From: Holothuria scabra
Lineage: Eukaryota > Echinodermata > Holothuroidea > Aspidochirotida > Holothuriidae
Direction of reading: 5' to 3'
Length of the DNA: 64,000 nt
NCBI GenBank assembly: GCA_037179385.1
Contig: CM074190.1
Coordinates: 3,672,284 to 3,736,283 of the forward strand
Shown here piece by piece: positions 50,831 to 60,350 of this stretch. Made by a program: the position numbers and the translations under genes. The notes beneath the pieces are model-generated. The model searched no databases. It was given only the letters and a program-made list of their open reading frames with translations, and was not told the DNA's origin. Position 1 is the stretch's first letter, and the number at the start of each line of letters is the position of its first letter.

Positions 50831-51181
50831 TTATAACATCTGGTGAGGCGTGAACCAGAAAATTCTACCTACGCAATAACTTGAAACATTGTACATCTGA
50901 CTGCAAGGATTCGTTAAATTTATTAAAATGTTAAGCTTAGGAGTTACACACAACATTAAAATGTGAAAACATTCTCTTGTTGAAAAAGATGTGTAACTAG
51001 ACTCAAACTGATAGATTTGGGTAATACAACTCGTTACGACTGTGAGCAAGCAGAGAAACACTGTCAGGTTCAACAAAAGTTCATTTGTGATAAGCATTTT
51101 CTGTGTGAAGACCAGTGTTGCTAATGTTCCAGGTAGATTCTTGTAAACTGGGTAAACGCTTTGAAGAATCCACAATGACAT
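50831..51181 (-). other. open frame between integrase and 3' LTR, hydrophobic start
   Basis: A 116-codon frame with an internal Met followed by NELLLNLTVFLCLLTVVTSC, which looks like a signal or membrane segment, plus several Cys and N-x-S/T sites. The position after integrase is where some Gypsy elements carry an env-like gene, but no env motif or C-terminal anchor is recognised. It may be chance. Confidence 0.2.
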
Positions 51182-51519
51182 ACCACTCCTGTCTTACATA
51201 TTTGATTGACAGTGAATATTTGCTCACATTTCAAAGTATAGTGAAATTATCACCACAAGATGCAATAAACTTTCATAAAGTGCATAACGTTTCTTCTAGT
51301 TTATCAATGCATTTCAGAGATGTATACAACAGGGCAAAAGGACCACGAAATTATGATAAATACAATATGCAAGGAAGATTGAATGATAAGCAAAACATAC
51401 GTGGAAAAGTAAATGTCGCATTGATGCATTCCTGTTACTGAAACAATCGCTGAACAAACTTATGAGGACCAACTGTGATTGGGACGCGAATCGAATATGA
51501 TGAGAATCGTCATTTACAC

Positions 51520-52104
51520 TCATATGCACATTTTCATTGCATGCTGCTTTAAGTTTGTCAACACTTGTAATGGGTTTACTGTGATTTGATGCTCGTACAA
51601 AACATGGTTTGAGCCTGTTAAAGTTAAATACGTCTTGCAAGACATCATCTTGTAATGTCTGCAGAAGGTAGTGAGTACGATCAAGAATTTCATGTATGAC
51701 AACGGTCCAACCCATTCTGCAACAATCTTACGAGAATCGGCAGTAAGTGACGAGCTCGTTGGCTTGTACAAGTAGACGAGCTGTCCCACTGAATAGATAG
51801 GGCTCTTTTCAAGCTTATTCGTGATCTTAGAATTTTGCCTATCCTGATTATGCTTTTGAGGTGTTAGCATCGTTTGCGACAATTGATCAAACCTTTTCTT
51901 CAAAAAATCAACATACTCACTGTACGAGTGAGAAAGACCTTCCACGGGGTTAAAGGTCAAATTAGTGAGATCACGTGGTTTGCGACCATAGACTAACTCA
52001 AAAGGGCTGTGGTCACCCAAATGGGGGGAGAAAAATGCGTTGTACGCATAGGTCGTAGTAGGAATATATCGCACCCAATCAGTGCCAAATTGGTTAAGGT
52101 TCAC
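51520..52104 (-). pseudogene. Gypsy integrase C-terminal part
   Basis: Reads NQFGTDWVRYIPTTTYAYNA, HSPFELVYGRKPRDL, then VGQLVYLYKP and EWVGPL. These are the conserved end of the integrase core (YN...SPFELVYG) and the C-terminal SH3-like/GPY-F module of Gypsy integrases. The frame continues past EWVGPL only with a shift (about 51715), so the end is damaged. Confidence 0.8.
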
Positions 52105-52500
52105 CTTTAAAAAATTGGGAAGTGTCTGTATATGCCTTTCAACTTGGAGGCTACCATAATTTCAGACACTGATGACTTTTCTGTCTATATTCAGTGCAGA
52201 ACACAATAATTCCACTAATTTCCCAGTGAGAGACCTGGCCGCATCTGTTATAAGCGTAGAAGGAGGACCAAAAAGAGTAACAATTTTTGTAAGATCGCCT
52301 CACGAATGGTTGGAGCATCAAGTGTTTTTAAAGGAACACAAATAACAAATCTGGTAATTTCCTCAAATGCAACCATTAAATGTTTATACCCTGCATTGGA
52401 TGTAGGCATCGTTTTGAAATCCAATCTAAACTTATCAAAAGGACAATAAGAATCTGGTACTCTTGCATGAAATTGTCTGATTTTATCCTGCTTCGGTTTA
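52105..52500 (-). pseudogene. Gypsy integrase core, decayed
   Basis: Minus-strand text after the zinc domain reads through FRLDFKTMPTSNAGYKHLMV and FEEITRFVICVPLKTLDAPT, matching the first Asp and the next strands of a retroviral-type integrase core. It then breaks into stops and shifts before the part at 52104. Confidence 0.65.
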
Positions 52501-52511
52501 AATTGTTGACA

Positions 52512-52814
52512 TTAAAGGCAAGCTTTAACATAATTGCTGAAAACTTGAAACATGTTTCTCATAAAGAAGTGTTGTCTTATGGTGAGATACGTTCTCATAA
52601 CACCTTGATGACAACTGAGAAGATCATCGTGATATTTTGAAAGAATTTTTTCTATCATTGTGTCAGGAATAGCTAATTGCAGTACCACTCTAGACTTGTA
52701 CTTAGCATGCAAAGTCAACCTAAACAAAAGACCATCACACATAATATATTGTTCAGCTCGGGTACGAATAGTACGAGCAGACTTAACACCTTGTGGCAAA
52801 ATATCATACGCCAA
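52512..52814 (-). pseudogene. Gypsy integrase zinc-binding domain
   Basis: Residues near the end read YHDDLLSCHQGVMRTYLTIR then FSNYVKAC, with the H-x(3-7)-H ... C spacing of the integrase HHCC domain. It is preceded by a typical GLLFRL and IPDTMIEKIL stretch. Confidence 0.8.
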
Positions 52815-53016
52815 AAAATCGTAGATTGGCTTAAAGAAGGGACACGTTGCCTGTTACATTTGCAATTGCTTTGCATCAAATGGTAAATCGTAATTTCGAA
52901 TGATTTTACTTTGAATTTTGTGCATGACACGTTGTATATCTCTTTGATGCGGTATGTGTGAAGTCCGAAAATTCTTCACATCGGCAAGGAGGGGTTTACT
53001 CGGCGAAAGCAAGTCA

Positions 53017-53637
53017 TCAGGGGGTGCCCTGTGGCGTTCCTCTGGCAAATCTACCAGAGGTGGCTCTGGCTGGGTTTTTGGTGTGCTCACCTTTGGACCT
53101 TGTGATGGTACAGATATAGGATGATGATGTAAAAGAGGCGTCGCCGGGAGAAGCGGTTGCTGCACAGAGAGGGGGGGTCACCTGTTGGGGAGCTGAATTA
53201 CCACGAAAAGCAGGTGGGGTCAATGGGGTTGGAGTGTTTTGCTGCTGTGACGTATCACTGCTCTGTGCAGGAGTATGCACATTCCCACTCGTGGCTGCAG
53301 GGGTGGAGAGGTTTTCCCCCCCAGGGAACAAATCTGGTACCCGAACATCCAAAACTTTAGCTCTAGCTCTAGTCAAAACTGGAGGAGCGTTATCTTCAAA
53401 GTCATTTTCCAGGAATTCTGAGATCGCAGAAAATGCAAGAGGAAGTATCCTATCGATTTCAGAGTCGCCATTCTGAGGCGCTCGAGAGAGGTAACCTGCT
53501 AATGCAAGTTCAGAACCCTTCTTATAGCCAACCTTGAATGAAAATTGTGACAACTTAAACAACAAATTTCTGAGTTGTAAGGTAGGGGGCTCACGTTTTG
53601 ATGTGAGAATTTCAACAAGTGCAGCATGATCCACATA
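53017..53637 (-). pseudogene. Gypsy RNase H C-terminal part and linker
   Basis: Begins at the MITE edge with YVDHAALVEILTSKREPPTL (the DHxAL of RNase H), then LRNLLFKLSQFSFKVGYKKG and ALAGYLSR, the usual end of Gypsy RNase H. A Pro/Thr-rich linker follows toward integrase. Confidence 0.85.
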
Positions 53638-54876
53638 CACTCTTAAAACGTTGGGTAAAATATCCGTTGGTTAAAGAAGTTTATGAAATGTGTTGGTAAA
53701 ACTTTGCCCAACTTTGGGGCTAATTGGTGCACTGTTTAAATGCTGAACAAAGTTTTTGTTGAGTAAAAGTAATTCCCTAAGTGTTGGTCAATCTTTGCTC
53801 ACAATATGGTTAAATTTCCCCTTCCATGCACGCGTATACTATAATACCCAACTGACTGGTCAAAACGACGATAAGGTTTTATTCTACAGTTGGGCATATT
53901 TTCCCTTTACCCACTTGTTGGGTAATTTTTTGCCAATTTGTTGGGTATATTATTGGTTGCAGTGTTTTCACCAAACAACAGTACACTTGACCCGATTTGT
54001 TTCACAATTCTTCTCATAATCAGACATGGTACCATAACCTGAAAATTCTCTTTGCCATCTTTTATGTTGGCCAAACAGCTAAACTTGTACATTATTTTAG
54101 ACCATGAAATCGATCTCTATTTCCATAAAATTCTTTAAATAGTACTACGAACTAGAACACATTTGTATGAGATTCCATGATTCGTATTTGGCGCAAAACT
54201 GCTATCCAATGAGAGGTTAGGATCTGGGATATTCTCTTTCACGTCCGAATGATCATTTATATATTATTATTCGAACGATTTCGGCATAACAAGTAACCTG
54301 TCTCATAACCATAATAACGGTGTATGAGAGCTACGGAGCAGCTAATTCTCATGCTGCCCTTGTGTTCATATTTATGCATTGATGAAACTACAAGACTTCA
54401 TCACATCATTTACACACATCATTTTACATTGCCTTTTAAAAATACAGTGCCTTTTAAAAATGATAGTTTTGGACGTACTTATACGGAACTCAGTGACAAA
54501 CCAAATAGGTTATTAAGCCAGGGTTTTTAAACTGGGACCGATGGGTTGCCATAATCAGGGAGCTGCAGTGGCAGCTCCCTGCCATAACCTACAACCTAAC
54601 ATGTAAAGAAAGCATCAACGGTTAAGGAAAAGATGATTAACATATAGGCCTAACCAACATTTGGTTAGTGCATTTGCCCAACAGCTTAATAAAAGAAGTG
54701 CCCAACAAGTGGGTATGTTTTTAAATGCTGATTTACCAAACAGTTGGGTAATCTCATGCCCAACAGTTGGGTTCAATTTGGTTGGTTAAAGTTTTGCCCA
54801 ACTGTTTAGGTTGTTGAATAGATGCCCAGTGTTGGTCAAAAAGTTGGGCAAAATTTGCCCACTGTTTTTAAGAGTG
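53638..54876. mobile_element. 1.24-kb TA-flanked MITE inside RNase H
   Basis: Inverted ends CACTCTTAAAA...TTTTTAAGAGTG lie between TA duplications (53636-53637 and 54877-54878). Removing it in thought lets the RNase H frame run on without a shift, so it inserted into a once-open frame. Both subterminal regions are packed with TTGGGTAA/TTGCCCAAC-like motifs in alternating orientation. No transposase frame is visible. Confidence 0.85.
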
Positions 54877-54878
54877 TA

Positions 54879-55130
54879 TGCGTCAAATTCGACATTTTTG
54901 AGAAGGTGAACGAACCCATTAATATTAATGAGCAAACCAAATAATTCTAACTCTGTTACACTATATCGAGTACAAGCTTCTGGTAAAACCTTAGGGTAGT
55001 AACCTAAAAGATATTCTTTCCCATCAACAGTCTGAGTTAGGTACGAACCGGTGGCAATCCTTGATGTGTCACTATAAAGAGTTAAACGACCTTCTCTTTT
55101 AGGCATATGAAGAACTGGTGGACTACACAC
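54879..55130 (-). pseudogene. Gypsy RNase H N-terminal part
   Basis: Reads LTLYSDTSRIATGSYLTQ (first catalytic Asp region), LLGYYPKVLPEACTRYSVTE and LELFGL (Glu of the active site), then stops at the MITE edge. Confidence 0.85.
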
Positions 55131-55175
55131 TAAATTACGAATTGTGTCAAATGCTTTCTGATGTTCCTCTGTCCA

Positions 55176-55496
55176 CTAAAAGTGACGTTTCTGCCTACTT
55201 AATTGGTGAATAGGTCTTAAATGTTCCTGGAGTCGAGGAAAAAAGCTTGACACATAGTTTACTGCACCTACAAATCTGCTTGCTGCCTTTGCATTGTGTG
55301 GGACTGGCGTGTTGCGAATCGCATGACATCTGTTAGTTAGTGGCTGAATTGTAGCCTTTCTATCATCATGAACAGATATGATATGTCCCATAAAGGTAAC
55401 GGATGAACGGAATAAACTACACTTGCGTTGTGAAATCTTCAAACCATTAGCTATCAAAGCTTGTCTTGTCTTTGCTGTAAACAATAATGTCGTCAT
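55176..55496 (-). pseudogene. Gypsy RT thumb/connection part
   Basis: Reads ANGLKISQRKCSLFRSSVTF then MGHIISVHDD and FVGAVNYVSSFFPRL, the usual region after the RT active site. It is out of frame with the upstream RT segment. Confidence 0.85.
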
Positions 55497-55818
55497 GCAT
55501 AGAAATACAAAACTGATCGGAATTTGGTACCTGTAAAAGTACTTCAGTCATCTTAGCGCTAAAGATACTCGGACTAAGATTCAGTCCCTGTAGCAGACGC
55601 TTATAGAAATAATGTCGGCCTCCACTGTAAGATGCAATGCCTGTGTACTTCTGAGCATTTTTGCTCAAAGGAATACAGAAGAAGGCAGATTTCAAATCTA
55701 AAACACTCAAAATTGTGGCGTCAGAGTTACCAATTGTGCGTAACGTCTCGTTCAAGAGTGGGAAGGGGTGGTTAATTCTCTGAATCCTGCTATTCAAAAA
55801 ACGGAAGTCAGTTACCAC
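55447..55818 (-). pseudogene. Gypsy RT palm with MHDD in place of YxDD
   Basis: Reads VTDFRFLNSRIQRINHPFPL, LSVLDLKSAFFCIPLS (first catalytic Asp), GLNLSPSIFSAKM and CISMHDDIIVYSKD. The catalytic box is MHDD where Gypsy RTs normally have YxDD (often YLDD/YIDD/YADD). It may be a mutation or a lineage variant. A frameshift in a C/T homopolymer near 55838 separates it from the upstream part. Confidence 0.85.
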
Positions 55819-55825
55819 ACGTTTC

Positions 55826-56284
55826 TCATTGGTGCCCCTTTTTTGGAATTAAGAAAACTGGAGACGTATAAGACTGGTTCCCAACTGCCAAGATTCCAAG
55901 ATCTACCAATTTATCTAGTTCTCTTGAGACAATAAGTTTATTATCGGGAGATAATTTATATGGCCAAATGAAAAAAGGCTCGTTATTGGTTAACGTTATA
56001 TCTGCCTCAAAGTTCGGGCAACTGGAGAGTTCACCATATAAGGAGAAGACTTCCTTATTTTTTTTTTCCAACAATTGGTAAAGTTCGTCCCGTTCATTTG
56101 GATTCAAAACACTCTCCTGTAAAGAAACCTGTTGCCTAATGATTTCAGACTCTGTCAGTGAAGCTAAGGGATCATTTGAACTCAAATGTGGGTAACGTTG
56201 CAAGTTATAACGCCGTATTATGGTCACGTTGTGAATATTCACTGGAATAATCACCTGAAAATTGCGATGTTTTAGCATTAACAT
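55826..56284 (-). pseudogene. Gypsy RT N-terminal part
   Basis: Ends SPVFLIPKKG, the first conserved RT block, preceded by the DKLVDLGILAVGNQSYTSPV lead-in. It overlaps the end of the protease frame by 80 bases in another frame. Confidence 0.8.
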
Positions 56285-57224
56285 GCTCTAGAGACTGCCT
56301 AAAGAACTGCCGTTCTTCTGACCATTTACGATAACAATCCCCATGAAGTTCATGAGTTACTGACACAATATCAGACAAGTCAAAAGAAGCCACAGTTTGC
56401 CTAGGTGACACAACAAATGGGCGTGTACCGTTATTTCTTAACATGAATCTAGTCCTACCTTTATGCAGTTTTACCATCATTGAAGTAGGGCACATGTGTG
56501 CAATAAATGCAGCAAGCTGAAGAACTACGTTAGTGTTACGTACACGACTTTGCAAATTAATATATTTACACTGACCTGGGTAAATAACAGCTTTACTCGT
56601 AGGACGAAAACGTTGCACACCTTGCTTAATCTTAAAGGAATTATTTGAAAAATCTAGAACTCCATTGAGTTGTTTTAAGGTATCTGTTCCTAAAATTAGG
56701 TCTATACCTGTGAGGTTATCAGTGATGAAAGCATTTAACTGAATGCTATGACCCTGAATATTTACAACGAATGTCAAAGTCTCATGAGCAACCAAAAATT
56801 GACCATTTCCCAAGCGAAAAGACAATGACTTAATTTTACATGACTTGGGAGACGATAAGTAACGTGAATTCTTAACAGTAGAGGCAGATAAAATAGACGT
56901 TGTGGCACCAGAGTCAAACAACAATAAAATATTCTTTCCGTCTGTTAATTGTGCCTTTACAAAATTTTTGCGATCTAGTTGAATAGTTGCTTCGGGCTCA
57001 TTCCCTAGGTATGAAGCGGTGTTACTAACATTAGTTGCATTGAAATTTTGCACGTCCTTTTTTCCGGAATGCCTGTGAGGAGTACACTCACCGACATCCC
57101 CTATTGAAAATTTTGGGTATTGGGTGCAGACGGAACTGGAATGGTCATGTGCCTGTCGGTAGGCTGATAAGAGTGAAAATGAGGGCCGTACTGCGCCCTT
57201 AAATGTTCCTGACACAGGAAACAA
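56205..57224 (-). CDS. Gypsy aspartic protease region of pol
   Basis: An open frame of 339 codons that lies in the -1 frame relative to gag and overlaps its last 124 bases. Residues 100-115 read LLLFDSGATTSILSAS with the DSGA catalytic motif of retropepsins. Further on, GIDLILGTDTL matches the I-L-G-x-D strand. It would be made as part of a gag-pol fusion by -1 frameshifting at 57107-57113. Its end runs into an out-of-frame RT, so pol is broken there. Confidence 0.85.
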   Translation of the reverse strand: MFPVSGTFKGAVRPSFSLLSAYRQAHDHSSSVCTQYPKFSIGDVGECTPHRHSGKKDVQNFNATNVSNTASYLGNEPEATIQLDRKNFVKAQLTDGKNILLLFDSGATTSILSASTVKNSRYLSSPKSCKIKSLSFRLGNGQFLVAHETLTFVVNIQGHSIQLNAFITDNLTGIDLILGTDTLKQLNGVLDFSNNSFKIKQGVQRFRPTSKAVIYPGQCKYINLQSRVRNTNVVLQLAAFIAHMCPTSMMVKLHKGRTRFMLRNNGTRPFVVSPRQTVASFDLSDIVSVTHELHGDCYRKWSEERQFFRQSLEHVNAKTSQFSGDYSSEYSQRDHNTAL

Positions 57225-58075
57225 TTTTCAGCCTTGTGACCTGGGACATTACAATAGAAACACAGCCCCTGAAATCCAAGTCTAGGCCTACTTTGGTGAA
57301 AATGCGCCCGTGGTTGTGGCGTACGAGGAATACCCTGTCTTCCGCTATCTCTAGAATTGTAACGCTGACGAGGGGATTGATTATTTGCCTGCCTATCGGA
57401 AGTACGAGAGCGATTATTTAGCAGACCGTCTATTTTGTTACACAATTCTGCAATGCTTGCATTAGTCAACACATTGTCTGTCTGTGTAGACAAGGCCGTG
57501 TCATGAGTACTAGCCACTTTAGTAGAAGAAGCGGGGCTAGAAGAAGAGGACTTCTTCAAATCTAAATAGATATGAGCTTTTTGCACAAGTGCGTTTATGT
57601 ATGAATTTTGGTCTGTCGACATAACCACGGCAGATTGGCAATCGCTAGGAAGAGCGGCTAAAAATTTATCACGCACCTGAAGTTCAGTATAGCCCAAAGA
57701 TAAAGCTAATTTTCTTATTGAGGCTAAAAATTGTTCTGCGGTATTGCCCTCAATATATATGAGTTCTGAAAATTGTCTGCTTAAGGCATGATGTGAGGAA
57801 GATTCACTAAATCGGGCAAGAAAGGAGGCTCTTAAATTTGGAAGATCTGGAAAAACCTTGCCCTCGATCCAAATACGTGCAGTACCTTGAAGAGTACGTT
57901 TAAAAAGCGAAAGTACGGTCTGAAATTGGGCGTTATCGGCAGGATTATGCAAATTGTCTGCCTCTAGATAATCTGAAAAGGCTAGAAAAATGTGCTCTTG
58001 CCAAATCTGCATTAATTTTATCGCCCTCAATACGGCTTGGGAGGAAGTCTGTACTACGCAGATTCGCAATGACAA
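57101..58075 (-). CDS. Gypsy gag
   Basis: 324 codons, open. Residues 24-160 resemble retrotransposon capsid domains (WQEHIFLAFSDYLEAD, GTARIWIEG, RKLALSLGYTE). A Ser-rich and Arg-rich linker is followed by one CCHC zinc knuckle at 272-285 (CFYCNVPGHKAENC). It ends in a slippery site followed by TAG. It packages the element RNA. Several ATGs are possible; the most upstream is given. Confidence 0.85.
   Translation of the reverse strand: MSLRICVVQTSSQAVLRAIKLMQIWQEHIFLAFSDYLEADNLHNPADNAQFQTVLSLFKRTLQGTARIWIEGKVFPDLPNLRASFLARFSESSSHHALSRQFSELIYIEGNTAEQFLASIRKLALSLGYTELQVRDKFLAALPSDCQSAVVMSTDQNSYINALVQKAHIYLDLKKSSSSSPASSTKVASTHDTALSTQTDNVLTNASIAELCNKIDGLLNNRSRTSDRQANNQSPRQRYNSRDSGRQGIPRTPQPRAHFHQSRPRLGFQGLCFYCNVPGHKAENCFLCQEHLRAQYGPHFHSYQPTDRHMTIPVPSAPNTQNFQ
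57107..57113 (-). promoter_or_regulatory. -1 ribosomal frameshift heptamer A AAT TTT
   Basis: In gag reading phase the codons CAA AAT TTT CAA TAG contain the X XXY YYZ heptamer just before the gag stop, and the protease frame is -1 to gag. This is a typical gag-pol frameshift arrangement. A downstream pseudoknot was not assessed. Confidence 0.65.
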
Positions 58076-59143
58076 CAGGTAATCTAAATAAATACCAGCC
58101 GTTAGGTCCCAACTGTCAATCTATGCATGGCTATTAAAACAATAATGACTGAGTAGACAAGCCTAAGTAAGGCCCAACGGTAAAGTTCATGAATCAACAA
58201 TGGCGTAAAATGCAGACTTCGATAAAATCATACAAAAATGCACACATATTATTAGCGAATAACACATGACAACATGAAATTTGAAATACGGACATGTTAC
58301 TAAATGATCGAGGCCTAGCCTAGCCTATGCCGTGCAGATAGAAGTAAACATACTTGGTGGGGGGGGGGGGGTTGTCTCGCACTCATCTGTTAATTATAAA
58401 CAATAACAATCCTCTGGGTAGCGTCCGTCTTTGGCCGTGAGCTGAAGTAGGCGTTGTCGCTCCCAAAGGTAAACCCGTCTACCGAAGACTGCTGATCGAT
58501 GACTGCATCAGGCTGTGTGGGCTAACGTGAGGTTCCAAAAAAAAAATGTAATGGCTACAGAAACCAACTAGGCTAGGGCTATCCGAGTGTGAAAACTGGC
58601 TACAAGGAATCCTGGATGACGATATCGCCAAGAACGAAAACAACACCTGTCCAAAAGTTAGTCAAATTCCATTCCAGAGAAACTGCATTAAGTCTGGGGT
58701 GATCCACAAACGTACAATAGAATTGTAGCACTGCTGTCCAGAGGAAGGGATTTGCGAACCGTGTAAAAACAGAGATGAACACGGGGGACGTCTCGGCTGG
58801 AATAGGTAGAGATGTCCGCTCCTGAATCGGTGGGAAAGTCCTCTCCTTAATTAGATTAGGGGCCTTATAATATTGAAGGCCCGCTCCTTCGCCATGTTAG
58901 GTAGACCTAAGTTGTCGGCGAGACCGCTCCTCCACCATGTTGGGTATTGCGTGGTACGGGATCGAGTTCCAGGCCGAAAAAGGGATAGGAGAGTTGATTT
59001 GATTTTAAAATATTTATTTGATGATTTTATTTCCACAAAAGATGGTTTAAGTTAATTGATTTATAATTATTCTGCCAGCCTAATATGATTCCTATTATGT
59101 GTATCCCTCTGCGTCTACGGCACGAGTGTCGCAGGCTCGGTCT
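58076..59143 (-). other. Gypsy 5' leader
   Basis: About 1.07 kb between the 5' LTR remnant and gag, without a recognised gene. A G-run lies at 58360-58371. Confidence 0.5.
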
Positions 59144-59207
59144 TGTGAATCGTGCGAGCTCTGAACACATGCAGTCCCCCTGATTGGTCAAAAGTTATGA
59201 CGCACCC

Positions 59208-59216
<9 letters not shown>
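59144..59216 (-). repeat. 5' LTR remnant
   Basis: The 73 bases match the terminal part of the 3' LTR almost perfectly and stop at the TATA-box region, where (TA)n begins. Confidence 0.8.

Positions 59217-59258
<42 letters not shown>
59217..59258. repeat. (TA)n microsatellite
   Basis: TA run replacing the rest of the 5' LTR. Confidence 0.95.
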
Positions 59259-59260
<2 letters not shown>

Positions 59261-59364
59261 AATATATTGCATAAATTATATTGCACTGTGTATTACCATG
59301 TTTTTGCATCGACCTGTGTTTTCTCCAGTGCATCGCAGTACCTTAGTCCTTATATTTATAAAAA

Positions 59365-59398
<34 letters not shown>

Positions 59399-59462
59399 GT
59401 ATGTATATATATATATATATATCTATATCTATATATATATATATATATAGATATATATATAT
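59365..59462. repeat. interrupted (TA)n tract
   Basis: TA dinucleotides with a few interruptions (tgtatgta, tctatatcta), followed by ggtcgaagttggtgg. Confidence 0.95.
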
Positions 59463-59602
59463 AGGTCGAAGTTGGTGGATCGACGTTAGAATGTGTAGGT
59501 CGAAAGAGTTGTAGTAATACATTCGATCATGAATTTTATACCGATCCAAGATAGAGTTTAAACTCTTATCAAAGTTGAAGAAAAGCACCACAGAGAAAAA
59601 TT

Positions 59603-59677
59603 GAGCCGCACGGGGGACCGAACCCACCATCCTCCGCTTTCCGGGCAGAGTCTATGACCACTACACTAGAACAGCTC
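59603..59677 (-). tRNA. tRNA-like sequence (probably pseudo-tRNA or SINE head)
   Basis: 75 bases on the minus strand with a 7-bp acceptor stem (GAGCTGT with GCGGCTC, two G-U pairs), an A-box-like TAGTGTAGTGGTCATAGA, an anticodon-like hairpin TCTGC-CCGGAAA-GCGGA, and a B-box GGTTCGGTCC. Base 33 is C, not U, and the T-stem pairs poorly. It is followed by (TA)n on one side and by repeat text on the other, so a functional tRNA is unlikely. Confidence 0.5.
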
Positions 59678-59679
<2 letters not shown>

Positions 59680-59732
<53 letters not shown>

Positions 59733-59793
59733 ATGTATGTATATACATATATATATATATATTTGTTATGTATGTATATACATATATATATAC

Positions 59794-59852
<59 letters not shown>
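59680..59852. repeat. interrupted (TA)n tract
   Basis: TA dinucleotides with gtatgtatatacat interruptions. Confidence 0.95.
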
Positions 59853-59855
<3 letters not shown>

Positions 59856-59903
59856 GCAAGAAATTGCTTTGGTCCAAAACGTAACTGGTGCCAAGTCATA
59901 ATA

Positions 59904-60112
59904 ATATAGAGTGAGACAACAGAAAAATAAAAACTCGGCAGACGTAGCTTCGCGTTACTCAAATATTAAGATTTAATCAAGCTTTCGGCCAGTATGTATC
60001 GGCCTTCTTCAGGATACTATATAGGAGAGAAGGGAGAAGGGAAAACTTAGTATTTACAGTAGCAAAAATAGAGAAAATGACTAAAAAATGGGTATATTTT
60101 TCTGTTGTCTCA

Positions 60113-60120
<8 letters not shown>
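59904..60120. mobile_element. small element bounded by 26-bp inverted repeats, with hammerhead-like core
   Basis: The left atagagtgagacaacagaaa and the right tttctgttgtctcactctat are inverted copies, with (TA)n next to the right one. Between them the minus strand carries CCTGAAGAAGGCCGATACAT and GGCCGAAAGC, a hammerhead-like motif. Confidence 0.55.
59981..60013 (-). ncRNA. hammerhead-like motif, degenerate core
   Basis: CTGAAGA replaces the CUGAUGA core. Stem II GGCC...GGCC closes a loop, followed by GAAA. The core change makes activity unlikely. Resembles ribozyme-like motifs of Penelope-like elements. Confidence 0.35.
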
Positions 60121-60179
<59 letters not shown>

Positions 60180-60248
60180 TATAGTAGGTCGAAGTTGGTA
60201 TAAAATTCATGATCGAATTTATATATAAATATATATATATATATATAT
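60115..60248. repeat. (TA)n tracts around a ggtcgaagttgg segment
   Basis: Two TA runs (about 60115-60183 and 60222-60248) enclose taggtcgaagttggtataaa, text also found after the TA tract at 59462. Confidence 0.95.
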
Positions 60249-60320
60249 GTGGGTGTGTATGTGTAAGAAATGAAGTTCAAAGATGGGGGATAGGACGCCT
60301 TCAGTCTGTTATTTTTATTT

Positions 60321-60350
60321 ACAACCTTTCGACCATTTGGCCTTCATCAG
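60321..60350 (-). ncRNA. hammerhead-like motif with intact CUGAUGA core
   Basis: The minus strand reads CTGATGA, then stem II GGCC-AAAT-GGTC, then GAAA and GGTTGT. Core boxes are present, but no clear stem III or cleavage triplet follows. Confidence 0.4.

Larger units (their letters stand above)
50075..59216 (-). mobile_element. Ty3/Gypsy LTR retrotransposon, decayed
   Basis: A minus-strand element with the order gag, protease, RT, RNase H, integrase, which is the Ty3/Gypsy order. A complete-looking 3' LTR lies at 50075-50389, and only the inner 73 bases of the 5' LTR remain at 59144-59216, where a (TA)n tract replaces the rest. The coding part has several frameshifts and one transposon insertion. 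A primer-binding site was not recognised next to the 5' LTR remnant. Confidence 0.9.
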
